46,621 nucleotides of DNA from assembly GCA_003260025.2 (NCBI GenBank), contig QFZU02000039.1, positions 1-46,621 of the forward strand. The letters are read 5' to 3'. Under the pieces are notes generated by a model, which was not told the origin of the DNA, did no database searches, and was given only the letters and a program-made list of their open reading frames with translations. The first letter of the stretch is position 1. Each line of letters starts with the position of its first letter. The position numbers were made by a program, and so were the translations under genes. This document shows, in pieces, positions 25,977 to 34,543 of the stretch. This DNA is from Microbispora triticiradicis. GTDB taxonomy: Bacteria > Actinomycetota > Actinomycetes > Streptosporangiales > Streptosporangiaceae.

Positions 25977-27139
25977 GCCGCCGGATTCTCGTCGTCCTGA
26001 CTGTGACCTGCGCGGTGGCCGTGGGCAACGTCTACTTCCCTCAGGCGATCGGGCCGCTGGTCGCCGCCGGGCTGCGCCTGCCCCCCGACGCGGGCGCCCT
26101 GGTGGTGACCGCCACCCAGGCCGGCTACACGGCCGGGATAGTCCTGCTCGTGCCGCTCGGCGACCGTGTGCCGCACCGCCCCTTCCTCGTCTCCCTGCTC
26201 GCGCTGACCGGCCTCGGCCTGCTCGCCGCGGGATTCGCGCCGGCCCTGCCGCCCCTCGTCGCCGCGAGCGCTCTGGTCGGCCTCGCCACCGTGGCCGCGC
26301 CGGTCGTCGCCCCACTGGCGGCCGGTCTGGCTGCCGCCGACCGCCGGGGAGCGGTGATCGGCACCCTGCTGAGCGGATCGACCGGCGGCATGCTGCTGGC
26401 CCGCACCTTCAGCGGAGGCCTCGGCGAATGGCTGGGCTGGCGGGCTCCGTACCTGGTCGCCGCGGCCCTGGCGCTGTTCCTCGCGGCGGCGCTGGCCGTC
26501 ACGGTGCCGGTCACGGCCGCGTCCTCCCGCCAGCCGTACCCCGCCCTCCTGGCCGAACCGCTGCGCCTGCTCCTCACCGAGCCGGACCTGCGCCGCTCCT
26601 GCGTCTACCAGGCGGCCGTCTTCGCCGGGTTCTCGGCCGTCTGGACCTGCCTGGCGCTCCTGCTCACCGGCCCGGCGTACGGCCTGGACGCCCGTGCCGT
26701 CGGGATGCTCGCCCTGGTCGGCGCGGCGACCATGCTGTGCACTCCCGTCGCCGGCCGCCTGGTGGACCGCGTGGGACCGGACCCGGTGAATCTCGTCTGC
26801 ATGCTCGGGGTGCTCATGTCGGCGGCGGTCCTCGCCGCCGGGTCGCTCGGCGGCGTGCCCGGCCTGGCCCCGGTGACTCTCGGCACGCTGCTGCTCGACG
26901 TCGCCATGCAGTGCGGCATGGTCGCCAACCAGGCCCGGGTCTACGCCCTGCGTCCCGACGCCCGCGGCAGGCTCAACACCGCCTACATGACCTGCGCCTA
27001 TCTCGGCGGCAGCGCGGGATCCTGGCTCGGCGTGCGCGTCTGGGGCGCGGCCGGCTGGCCGGGCGTCTGCGCGCTCGTCGCGCTGCTCGGCGCGCTCGCC
27101 CTGGCCCGCCATCTCCTGGCCCTCGCCCATCGGCGATAA
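25973..27139 (+). CDS. MFS transporter, DHA1 sugar-efflux/multidrug type
   Basis: 388 residues with 12 hydrophobic segments. TM1 carries VTCAVAVGNVYFPQAIGPLVA, and the TM2-3 loop reads VPLGDRVPHRPFLV, a diverged motif A; AGRLVDRVGPDPVNL is the equivalent loop of the second half. Typical of proton-driven exporters of sugars or drugs. It is divergent from the ArsR/DUF5937 regulator, suggesting ligand-induced efflux. Substrate unknown. Confidence 0.9.
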   Translation: MSRRILVVLTVTCAVAVGNVYFPQAIGPLVAAGLRLPPDAGALVVTATQAGYTAGIVLLVPLGDRVPHRPFLVSLLALTGLGLLAAGFAPALPPLVAASALVGLATVAAPVVAPLAAGLAAADRRGAVIGTLLSGSTGGMLLARTFSGGLGEWLGWRAPYLVAAALALFLAAALAVTVPVTAASSRQPYPALLAEPLRLLLTEPDLRRSCVYQAAVFAGFSAVWTCLALLLTGPAYGLDARAVGMLALVGAATMLCTPVAGRLVDRVGPDPVNLVCMLGVLMSAAVLAAGSLGGVPGLAPVTLGTLLLDVAMQCGMVANQARVYALRPDARGRLNTAYMTCAYLGGSAGSWLGVRVWGAAGWPGVCALVALLGALALARHLLALAHRR

Positions 27140-27142
27140 CCG

Positions 27143-27265
27143 GTTGCCCACGTCGACCTCGGTGCGGTCGCGCCGCCCGCCGAGCGGCCCTATCCGCTGC
27201 CGTCCGGGCTCGCCGGCGTCATCGGCGCCTCGCCGGACGCCGCCGGCAGAGCCGGCCGTCGCTGA
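27143..27265 (+). pseudogene. Possible C-terminal coding remnant
   Basis: Between the MFS stop and the convergent NUDIX-like gene (162 bp), the frame from 27143 reads VAHVDLGAVAPPAERPYPLP, continues through SGLAGVIGASPDAAGRAGRR and stops at 27263-27265. Third positions are almost all G or C, as in real genes here, but there is no start codon and I recognise no family. I read it as the tail of a deleted gene; it may be chance in GC-rich DNA. Confidence 0.25.
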
Positions 27266-27301
27266 TCACCCGTACGGGCGGCCGGCGCGGCGGCTTCCGC
27301 G

Positions 27302-27838
27302 TCAGGTCAGCCGGCCGACGTGGGCGAGGGCCTGCTTGAGCAGCACGCCCTGGCCGCCGGTCATCTCCTGCTGCACGATCGGGGAGGCCGCCTCCTCGGG
27401 CGTGAACCACTCCAGGTCGAGCGCGTCCTGCCGGGGCCGGCAGTCGCCGCGCACCGGAACGATGTACGCCAGCGAGACCGCGTGCTGGCGCGGGTCGTGG
27501 AACGGCGTGACCCCGGGCGTGGGGAAGTACTCGGCCACCGTGAACGGCGCCGGGGAGACCGGCACACTCGGCAGCGCCACCGGCCCGAGGTCCTTCTCCA
27601 GGTGACGCAGGAGCGCGTCGCGGATGCGCTCGTGGTAGTACACCCGGCCGGTAACCAGCGCCCGGCTCACGGTTCCGTCGGGGCCGATCCGCAGCAGCAG
27701 GCCGACACGGGTGACGGTGCCCGTGTCGTCCACACGCACGGGCACGGCGTCCACGTACAGGATCGGCATGCGGCCCCGAACCGACTCGATGTCCTCGGGG
27801 GCGAGCCAGCCTGGTGTCGTTTCGGTCATTTCGGTCAC
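27302..27838 (-). CDS. NUDIX-like hydrolase, DUF4916 type
   Basis: 178 residues if the GTG at 27838 is used; an ATG three codons later is possible. TACGAT on the minus strand ends 6 nt before the GTG, which would give a leaderless message. GWLAPEDIESVRGRMPILYVDAVPVRVD at the start and YHERIRDALLRHLEKDLGP, where a Nudix box would lie, are typical of the actinobacterial DUF4916 NUDIX-like family. The canonical REUxEE residues are not preserved, so hydrolase activity is uncertain. The gene is divergent from the large DUF6493-like gene. Confidence 0.78.
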   Translation of the reverse strand: MTEMTETTPGWLAPEDIESVRGRMPILYVDAVPVRVDDTGTVTRVGLLLRIGPDGTVSRALVTGRVYYHERIRDALLRHLEKDLGPVALPSVPVSPAPFTVAEYFPTPGVTPFHDPRQHAVSLAYIVPVRGDCRPRQDALDLEWFTPEEAASPIVQQEMTGGQGVLLKQALAHVGRLT

Positions 27839-27931
27839 GGAACGATCGTACTTGTCCAGGCGAGGGGTGGTTCCCCACATCGGCGACCTCGTGGCCGCGC
27901 GACGCGAGCCGATCTTGTCGGTGCCCGCTCC

Positions 27932-27937
27932 TAGGGT
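27932..27937 (+). promoter_or_regulatory. Putative -10 of the DUF6493-like gene, leaderless
   Basis: TAGGGT is followed by 7 nt and the ATG at 27945, the same spacing seen at 1802/1815 and 33802/33815. No clear -35 at the right distance. Confidence 0.45.
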
Positions 27938-27944
27938 GCCGATC

Positions 27945-30644
27945 ATGACGAACCCCTGGGACGCGGTCCGTGCCGGAATAGCCGCCGGCGACGCCTCCGC
28001 CGTCGCGGCCGCCGTGCTGGACCTCGACGACGACGCGCGCCGCGAGGTGGCGCGGGAACTGCCCGGACACCTTCCCGCCGCCCGCGAGGCCGCGGTGCGC
28101 GAGGAGAGGAAACGGGAGCAGGCGCGTCAGGCTCTGTGGGAGGAGCTGTACGAGCGGGCGGCGCGCGCGGGGCGATCGGTCTACGACTTCGCCGAGGCCG
28201 ACGCCATGGACGAACCACAGGTGGGGAACCGCTGGATTGAGCCCATGCGGGTCGCCGGCGCCGCGGTTCTCCCCGGCGCCGCGGCCGTCGCCACCTGGCT
28301 GAACAGGCGCGACTTCGACCGCGGGTGGGAGCCCGCGGACACCGACGACGTCCCGCTGATCGCCGCGGTCGTGGCGGCCAGGCCGCTGGAATGGCGCAGG
28401 GATCTCGCCGTACGGCTGGCGCGGCGGTTGCGCGGCGTCCGCCCGCGGCCCGACCGGCGGGTACGGCTGGCCCTGCGGCTGCTGCGCGAGAGCGGAGCCG
28501 AGCCCCCCGAGCACGACCCCCTCACCCTCGCCTGGGTTGCGGCGACCCCCTCCGGCGATCTGCCGGCGGATCCTTTGCTGGACGCGATGCTGCCGAGGCT
28601 GTTCGAGGCCGAGGGCGTGGGCAGGCTGCTCCGTGCCCACCGGAACTGGCCCGCCGTACTGGCCGCCCTGGCCCGCGACGGCCGGATCAAGCGCGAGGCC
28701 CTGCTCGATGGGTGCCGCGGCCGGTTCCTGCGCGGCGGGCAAGCCGCCGACCAGCGCTTCTTCGTCCTCCTGCACGACCGGCTCGACCCCTCACCCGAGG
28801 AGATCGCGCCGTACGCGCGTGACTATCTGGCGTTGCTCCCGGCCGCCGCGGCCAACGTGGCCGACCTCGCGCTCCGGCAGATCCGCCGCCTGGGGCCGAT
28901 CCCGCCCGAGCAGGCGGGTGAGGCCGTCGAAGCGCTGCTGTTCCGCGCCGAGGGCAGGCTGGTGCGGGCCGGGCTGATCTGGCTCGACCGGTTGCTGAAG
29001 GACCCCGCCGGCGACCTCGACGCTTACGCACCCGCGCTGGCCATGGCACTGACCGCCGCGCTGGGCAACGCGTCGGGCGACACCCGGGAGCGGGCCGTGA
29101 AGCTGGCGACCAAGCACGCGGAGCGGTTCACCCCGGTGGGCGCCGAGATGATCAGGGACGCGGTCGCGGCGTTGCCCGCCCACCAGGGAGCGCGGCTGGC
29201 GGCGGTCTTCGGCGGCGAGGTGGCGGCGGAGCCGGAGCCCGCTCGGTTCGTCCCCGTGCCGCTCCCCACGGTCCGGGAACCCGCGCGCATGCCGCCCTCC
29301 CCCGGGACGCCGGAGGAACTGGCCCGGATCACGCTGTCGGAGTACAACTGGGTCGCCAACGAGAGATGGCTGGACGGCTTCGTACGGCTGGCGGCCCGGC
29401 ACCGGACCGGCGCCGAGCGGGACCGGCTGCTCGCCGCGCTGGCGCCGCTCGCCCGTCACTGGAGCCGCAGCCACCGGTGGACACCGTGGTGGGAAACCGC
29501 CGACTGGGCCGCGGCGATGGCGAAGGAGCTGACCGAACCGGGCGCATGGCGCCGGGCGCACCCCCAGGGCACGGAGACCGTCACGGAGCGGGTCCCGGAC
29601 ATGAAGCACGGCGCGGGCGCGAGGATCTGGACGCTCATGCGGTACGCCGAGGCCTACCGGGCCCAACTCGAAGGCCGCCTGCCGTCGTACCTGCTCGGCA
29701 CGCCCACCCGCGTGAACGGGCTCCTCGATCCGGAAGTGCTGGTGGAGCGGATCGAGGGCTACGAGCGCGACGGCGTGGAGGCGCTGCCGCTGGACCTGCG
29801 GCAGGCTCTGCTCCGGGTCGGCCGTACCGTCTCCGGCGAGGTCGCCGCGCGGGCCGCGGCCCTGGCGAGCCCGGCGGGGCGGACGGTCGCCCGATGGCTC
29901 ACCGACCGGCCCGCGGAACCGGAGGTGGTCCTGCGCTGGGGCACCCACCAGCGCGATGTCCGCGTCTTCTCGGAGTTCGTGTGCGGACCGGAGTACCGGG
30001 AGGTGCTGGGCGATCTGCTCACGCCCCGGTTCCACGACGAGGCGTGCGAACGGCTGCTCGCGGTGCTCGCCGGGCACCGCGAACTGGCCGCCGCCCGGTC
30101 GGCCTGGACACTGCACTCGTCCTGGCCCCTGAACAAGCCCACGCTCGCCGACCTCGAACTGCTGGTCACGGCCGACGGTCCCGCCGGGCAGGGCGTCGCG
30201 CTGATCATGGCCCACTACCTGCTCGCGGGCCCGGTCGGCGGAGCCGTAGGGCCGCTGCTGCGCCTGGCCGCCACCGGCGGCCTGCCCGGCGAGGAAGTCG
30301 GCAGGCAACTCGCCGTCCTGCTGGAACGAGGGCCCGACCGTCTCAGCGGGGTCGTGGAGGCGCTCCGGGCGGCGGCCGAGCGTGGGGCGCACCGTGAGGT
30401 GTGGGAGATCATGCGGGGCCTGCTGCCCGGCTACCTGCCGGGCCCCGGCGAGCGGGCCACCCCCGTGCACACCCGGCTGATGAGGTTCGCCGCCGACGTC
30501 GCCGAATGGGCGGACGCCCGGGGCGATCTCTCCGTCGTCGCCGAACTGGCCGGTCGTCGCCGGGTGAGCGAACTGGTCCGTCAGGCACGCCGGCTGCACG
30601 GGCAGCTTTCGGGTAGCGACAACGTCCCTGCCTTTACGTCGTAG
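27945..30644 (+). CDS. Large helical-repeat protein, DUF6493-like
   Basis: 899 residues. No catalytic motif or membrane segment is visible. The chain is a long series of Leu/Ala/Arg-rich helices resembling HEAT-type repeats (for example WRRDLAVRLARRLRGVRPRP, then AVEALLFRAEGRLVRAGLIW). A central Pro-rich linker (~residues 425-455) precedes TPEELARITLSEYNWVANERW, where the second conserved part begins. It resembles actinobacterial DUF6493 proteins, which I recall near MoxR/VWA/SWIM gene sets; none of those is present here. Likely a cytoplasmic scaffold. Function unknown. Confidence 0.75.
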   Translation: MTNPWDAVRAGIAAGDASAVAAAVLDLDDDARREVARELPGHLPAAREAAVREERKREQARQALWEELYERAARAGRSVYDFAEADAMDEPQVGNRWIEPMRVAGAAVLPGAAAVATWLNRRDFDRGWEPADTDDVPLIAAVVAARPLEWRRDLAVRLARRLRGVRPRPDRRVRLALRLLRESGAEPPEHDPLTLAWVAATPSGDLPADPLLDAMLPRLFEAEGVGRLLRAHRNWPAVLAALARDGRIKREALLDGCRGRFLRGGQAADQRFFVLLHDRLDPSPEEIAPYARDYLALLPAAAANVADLALRQIRRLGPIPPEQAGEAVEALLFRAEGRLVRAGLIWLDRLLKDPAGDLDAYAPALAMALTAALGNASGDTRERAVKLATKHAERFTPVGAEMIRDAVAALPAHQGARLAAVFGGEVAAEPEPARFVPVPLPTVREPARMPPSPGTPEELARITLSEYNWVANERWLDGFVRLAARHRTGAERDRLLAALAPLARHWSRSHRWTPWWETADWAAAMAKELTEPGAWRRAHPQGTETVTERVPDMKHGAGARIWTLMRYAEAYRAQLEGRLPSYLLGTPTRVNGLLDPEVLVERIEGYERDGVEALPLDLRQALLRVGRTVSGEVAARAAALASPAGRTVARWLTDRPAEPEVVLRWGTHQRDVRVFSEFVCGPEYREVLGDLLTPRFHDEACERLLAVLAGHRELAAARSAWTLHSSWPLNKPTLADLELLVTADGPAGQGVALIMAHYLLAGPVGGAVGPLLRLAATGGLPGEEVGRQLAVLLERGPDRLSGVVEALRAAAERGAHREVWEIMRGLLPGYLPGPGERATPVHTRLMRFAADVAEWADARGDLSVVAELAGRRRVSELVRQARRLHGQLSGSDNVPAFTS

Positions 30645-30646
30645 AT

Positions 30647-31621
30647 TCAGCCGGGCCGGTACGGGCCGTGATCCGCTTCGTGCGGAGGACCGAGCGGGCG
30701 GGCGAGAGCGGGGTGCGGCTCACGCCGCTCCAGCCAGTGGGTGGCCGACAGGGTCACACGTTCGATCATGTCGGCCGTGGCGCGGAAGTCGACGGGCAGC
30801 ACCTCGACCGGGCAGAGCGGTGGGAGCACGTGGAGGCGGGTCCGCCGCCTGTTCTGCCTGATCGAGGCGCTGATGCGCTGCTCGCTGAGCAGGTTGTAAC
30901 CGTGCAGGGCCATGGCGATCGCCGTCGACGGCGCGTCCGGCAGGTGGCAGGTGAATCCGGGCGCCAGCAGGTACGCCTCGTCGGCGCCCGCGTCCACCGC
31001 GTAGTCGAGCGTGGTCAGGTCCGCGACGCCTCCGTCCATGAGGATCCGATCGCCGATCGTCGCGGTGGGATACAGGGCCGGGATCGCGGTGCTGGCCAGC
31101 AGAGCCGGCAGCGCGGGCCCGCGCGACAGGACCACCGGCCGCCCCGTCCGCACGTCCGCGGTGAGCACCGAAAGCGGCGTCCGCGTCTCCTCCAGGGCGC
31201 GGATCGGCAGAATGTGTTCGAGGAACCGCCGCAGGGCGGAGTTGTCGAACAGGTAGTTGCGACGGCCCAGCACGGCCGCGGCCAGCGTGGCCGGATTGAG
31301 CGGGAAGGTGTAGTTGAGCACGCCCAGCGCCTGCAGGGCTCCCCGCAAGGGGTGGAAGGGCAGGTTGCCCACCAGCGTGCGGAGCACGTCGGGCCCGCTG
31401 ACCGGGTAGACGTCGTGGCCGCTCACCGACAGCCACAGCCGGGCGAGCTCCTCCACTCCCTCGGCATCCGGGCGGGAGGCGTAGTAGGCGCCGTTCAGCG
31501 CCCCGATCGAGGCGCCCACCACCATGTCGGCGCGGATGCCGTGAGCGGTGAGCGCGCGGAGCATGCCGACCTGCGCGGCCCCCAGGCTGCCGCCGCCCCA
31601 CAGGATGAACGCCGTCGTCAT
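30647..31621 (-). CDS. Patatin-like phospholipase
   Basis: 324 residues from the ATG at 31621 (a GTG five codons upstream is in frame). Ser-Asp dyad architecture: oxyanion loop WGGGSLGAAQVGML, nucleophile GASIGALNG, and the catalytic Asp in ILMDGGVADLTTLDYAVDAGAD. No signal peptide. It should hydrolyse acyl esters of lipids in or at the membrane. It converges with the DUF6493-like gene, with only 2 bp between stops. Patatins occur both in lipid turnover and as effectors of anti-phage systems; no nucleotide cyclase is nearby, so a CBASS role is unsupported. Confidence 0.92.
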   Translation of the reverse strand: MTTAFILWGGGSLGAAQVGMLRALTAHGIRADMVVGASIGALNGAYYASRPDAEGVEELARLWLSVSGHDVYPVSGPDVLRTLVGNLPFHPLRGALQALGVLNYTFPLNPATLAAAVLGRRNYLFDNSALRRFLEHILPIRALEETRTPLSVLTADVRTGRPVVLSRGPALPALLASTAIPALYPTATIGDRILMDGGVADLTTLDYAVDAGADEAYLLAPGFTCHLPDAPSTAIAMALHGYNLLSEQRISASIRQNRRRTRLHVLPPLCPVEVLPVDFRATADMIERVTLSATHWLERREPHPALARPLGPPHEADHGPYRPG

Positions 31622-31839
31622 CGGCCGCTTCCCCACACTCCCCCGGCCCGGTCTCCCTTCCTACCCGTACGTCCCCGTTTCACCCGCCGCGCACAGAGCC
31701 CCCGGCGCTACGCGAATCCCTCCGCCCGGGTGTTTTTCCCGAAACCCTCACGGGATGAAGCGAGACGGCGCATTTCCGCTTGAGATCTTGTTTATCCCGC
31801 CGGAGGCGACAGTCGAAAGGCAGGAATCCCCCATGGCCT

Positions 31840-32934
31840 ATGCCGATCAGATTGCAACCGGGATTCCGTACGGGAGAGGCCGCCTCGCTCGGCTGGATGA
31901 CCAAACGGAACGGCTGGGCGATCACGGAAGCCGGTGTCCGCGCGCTACAGGACTTTCCCGGCACGGAGTTCTACCGCGAACTGGCGCGCCAGTACCGGGC
32001 GAGGAGACTGCCGCCACAGAGTCGCGTTTACCGCGACCCCCGCTGGAATGTCGTCCTGGAAGCCCTGAAACGACTGGAACCGGGCGCCTGGACCACCTAT
32101 GGCGACCTGCCGGCCGTCGAGTTGTTCGAGAAGGTCCACCATCACGACGAGCCTCTCGGCGAGATGTTCCGCGCGCACCTGGAGCGGCATTTCGCCTTCA
32201 TGACCTTCCAGAACCCAGAAAAGATCAAAGAAGGGTTCGCGCACGTCAGCCCGGTGAACCTCTGGGTCAGAGTCGCCGAGGTCCTGACCGACCAGGACTC
32301 CAGGAACCCGATCACCGCCGACGAGGCGGAGGCGACCATCGAATGGCTCGAAACGATGGCCATCGCCATCCAACTGGCCCTCGGCGACCCGCTTCCGGAA
32401 GCGAGTCCCAATACGGGGGAGATCCGGGCTACGCCTTCGACCGCCGCAGCAGGGCAGGCTGACGGCCCTCGGCGGAAACGCATCTGGGACGAACCCAGCT
32501 TCCTCCAGGCCGTCGAGCATTACTGCCCTGCCGACGTACGCGCCACGCTGCTGGCCGTCTACCGTCACGCCGAAAGCCACCCGTCGTTCCACGAGTACTA
32601 CTTCGGCGAAGGCGAGTATCCCTCGGTCACCGCCTGGTTCAATCTCGGCTCCGACAAGGCCTCCGTGTGGAGCGTCTACACCGGCCCGGCGAAGTCCGTC
32701 CTGGCCGTCAACTTCGGGTCCTTACGCCATCACGGCGCATCGCGGGAGCGCATGGCACGGCTCGCCGAGAGGCTCGGCATCCTTCCGGGGTCGGCCCGTC
32801 TCCGCGACCAACTCGAATCCGCCGACTACGGCAAGTACCCGTCGTTGCAGCCGGTTGCCCTCGCACATCCGGAAGCCCGGGAGATCATCATCGCGGCCCT
32901 GAACGAGTTCCTGGCCGGCGGAATCCTCCTCTAA
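31840..32934 (+). CDS. Restriction-associated-like protein: truncated winged helix, MGMT-like motif, C-terminal sensor-like domain
   Basis: 364 residues from the ATG at 31840. Residues ~9-37 (FRTGEAASLGWMTKRNGWAITEAGVRAL) match the second half of the Mrr-type winged helix; the first helices are missing. Residues ~70-90 contain LKRLEPGAWTTYGDL, like the DNA-binding segment of alkyltransferase-like (MGMT/ATL) proteins. Residues ~213-364 (KRIWDEPSFLQAVEHYCP to a C-terminal REIIIAALNEF helix) resemble a tail domain I associate with restriction-type proteins. Codon use is less GC-biased than its neighbours (for example the run CCA GAA AAG ATC AAA GAA), suggesting transfer. Function unproven; a defence role is inference. 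Confidence 0.6.
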   Translation: MPIRLQPGFRTGEAASLGWMTKRNGWAITEAGVRALQDFPGTEFYRELARQYRARRLPPQSRVYRDPRWNVVLEALKRLEPGAWTTYGDLPAVELFEKVHHHDEPLGEMFRAHLERHFAFMTFQNPEKIKEGFAHVSPVNLWVRVAEVLTDQDSRNPITADEAEATIEWLETMAIAIQLALGDPLPEASPNTGEIRATPSTAAAGQADGPRRKRIWDEPSFLQAVEHYCPADVRATLLAVYRHAESHPSFHEYYFGEGEYPSVTAWFNLGSDKASVWSVYTGPAKSVLAVNFGSLRHHGASRERMARLAERLGILPGSARLRDQLESADYGKYPSLQPVALAHPEAREIIIAALNEFLAGGILL

Positions 32935-33020
32935 CGCTAACGGCTGACGAGCCCGGCTTCTCGCCACCACATGGCAAGCTGTTCGCACGCCCAGCCACGG
33001 ATGTGACCACGGGAGCGGCC

Positions 33021-33611
33021 TTGCAGCGACATCAGGGCTCGGTGCCCGCCCTGCCCCCGCCGTACACCATGCGCCAAGCCGTCCCTGACGACGCCGGCAC
33101 CGTCCTGGCACTGCTCAACGCCTCCGCCGCCTGGATACACGAGCGTGATCAGGGCGACGGCTGGCCCAGGGCCGGGTTCGGCCTGGACCGCGTCACCCCC
33201 GGCATCACCAGTGGTGCGATCCGACTGGTCGAACACTCCGGCCGCTGGCCGCAGGCCACCTTGGCCGTCGACCAGTGCCCCGACCCCGAGTTCGGCGCGG
33301 CCGGCCTCGACCCCGTCGAGGACAAAGCCCTGATCCTGCACAAGCTCGCCGTCGTACGCCCCCACCCGCACCAGCCGCCCGGCTGGGACGTCCCCACACC
33401 GCCACCCGGAACCCTGGGCCGGATGCTGATTGAGTGGACCGTCCGGCACGCCCGCCGCCACGGCTTCCCGTGGGTGTGGCTCAACGTCGCCCGTGAGGCG
33501 ACCCCGCTGCAGGCGTACTACGCCCGGTGCGGGTTCGAGCACGTCACGACCGTCGCACTGCCCGGCCGCCGGTCCGGCTCACTGTGGCGCCGCCCCACCA
33601 CAGCGCACTGA
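33021..33611 (+). CDS. GNAT-family N-acetyltransferase
   Basis: 196 residues from a TTG at 33021 with GGGAG 5 nt upstream. A GTG at 33003 and an ATG at 33069 are alternatives; the domain itself begins at YTMRQAVPDDAGTVLALLN. The region KLAVVRPHPHQPPG...PGTLGRMLIEWTVRHARRHG stands for motif A, the acetyl-CoA pyrophosphate site, with an unusual proline-rich insertion between strand 4 and the loop. AREATPLQAYYARCGFEHV is motif B. Acceptor unknown. It lies between the restriction-like gene and a decayed remnant. Confidence 0.82.
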   Translation: MQRHQGSVPALPPPYTMRQAVPDDAGTVLALLNASAAWIHERDQGDGWPRAGFGLDRVTPGITSGAIRLVEHSGRWPQATLAVDQCPDPEFGAAGLDPVEDKALILHKLAVVRPHPHQPPGWDVPTPPPGTLGRMLIEWTVRHARRHGFPWVWLNVAREATPLQAYYARCGFEHVTTVALPGRRSGSLWRRPTTAH

Positions 33612-33619
33612 CCCCGTCA

Positions 33620-33757
33620 GTCCTGGCGGTCCTGGACTTCGACCAGCTGGCTGTGCGCCTGGCAGAACCGATCCTGCGACCGCCGATCCCCTGAGAGCTG
33701 ACTCGGCTGGACATGTCGGTCGCGATCGAGCATGCCCGCGCGTCCCACGGAGGTTAG
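33620..33757 (+). pseudogene. Decayed gene remnant with in-frame stop
   Basis: The frame from 33620 reads VLAVLDFDQLAVRLAEPILR, continues with PPIP, meets TGA at 33692, then continues in the same frame with ELTRLDMSVAIEHARASHGG to TAG at 33755-33757. Both halves have coding-like codon choice. The simplest reading is the C-terminal end of a gene broken by a nonsense mutation and 5' deletion. No family recognised. It occupies most of the 203-bp gap before the NrtR operon. Confidence 0.4.
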
Positions 33758-33781
33758 GCGTGTCTCACCGAGTAGGCATTT

Positions 33782-33807
33782 TTGTCAAAGTGACAAGAAG
33801 GTAGCCT
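33782..33807 (+). promoter_or_regulatory. NrtR-type operator and leaderless promoter
   Basis: TTGTCA-AAG-TGACAA (33782-33796) is a perfect 6-bp inverted repeat. TAGCCT (33802-33807) then lies 7 nt before the ATG at 33815, so the palindrome overlaps the region RNA polymerase must contact. As the regulator is the first gene of the operon, this is the natural autoregulatory site. Confidence 0.6.
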
Positions 33808-33814
33808 CGGCCGC

Positions 33815-34543
33815 ATGACCGACGACCCCTGGGTGCCACCCGTCGTACTGCTCGCCGTTGACCTGGTGATTCTCACCCTTCGTGACTCGCGTCTGCACGT
33901 ACTACTCGTACGGCGCGGCGTCGACCCGTACAAGGACGCCTTCGCCCTGCCCGGCGGGTTCCTGAACCATGCCGGAGAGGACATCACCGCGGCCGCCCAC
34001 CGGGAGTTGTCGGAGGAGACCGACCTCGACGTCGAGACCCTCAGCCTTGAGCAGCTGGGCGTGTACGGCGACCCTGGCCGCGACCCCCGGGGCCGGGTGG
34101 TCTCCGTCGCGTACCTGGCGATCGCACCCAGCCTGCCCGAACCGACCGCGGGAACGGACGCCGCCGACGCCGGGTGGCAGCCCGCCGATCACGTGCTGTC
34201 GGGGGATCTCCAGCTCGCTTTCGACCACCGGCGCATCATCGCGGACGGCGTGGAACGGGCCCGCGTCAAGCTGGAGCACTCGGCACTCGCGACGGCCTTC
34301 TGCGGCCCGACGTTCACCATCACCGAGCTGCAGAACGTGTATGAGGCGGTCTGGGGGATCCGGCTCGATCCCCGGAACTTCTACCGGAAGGTCCAGAAGA
34401 CCGAGGGGTTCATCGTCCCAGCGGGGACGGCTCGCAAGGCGGTCACCGGACGGCCCGCCCGGCTCTACCGGGCCGGTCCGCGCACGGTGCTCTACCCGCC
34501 AATGATCCGGCCGGCCCCGGTGAGCATCGAAGGAGGAGAATGA
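33815..34543 (+). CDS. NrtR-type NUDIX transcriptional regulator
   Basis: 242 residues. Residues ~10-145 form a NUDIX domain (PGGFLNHAGEDITAAAHRELSEETDL), whose box is off consensus by one spacing and ends in Asp instead of Gly, fitting a sensor more than an enzyme. Residues ~160-230 are the NrtR winged helix (FTITELQNVYEAVWGIRLDPRNFYRKVQKTEGF). NrtR proteins bind ADP-ribose or related NAD metabolites and release DNA. Its stop overlaps the ATG of the phosphorylase gene (ATGA at 34540) with GGAGG in front, so all three genes are coupled. I infer that an NAD/ADP-ribose or similar nucleotide signal gates the effector pair. Confidence 0.9.
   Translation: MTDDPWVPPVVLLAVDLVILTLRDSRLHVLLVRRGVDPYKDAFALPGGFLNHAGEDITAAAHRELSEETDLDVETLSLEQLGVYGDPGRDPRGRVVSVAYLAIAPSLPEPTAGTDAADAGWQPADHVLSGDLQLAFDHRRIIADGVERARVKLEHSALATAFCGPTFTITELQNVYEAVWGIRLDPRNFYRKVQKTEGFIVPAGTARKAVTGRPARLYRAGPRTVLYPPMIRPAPVSIEGGE

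Noticed and set aside
30647..31621. Patatin as effector of a CBASS-type defence system
   Set aside because: No nucleotidyltransferase, sensor or ancillary gene nearby; patatins are common in lipid metabolism.
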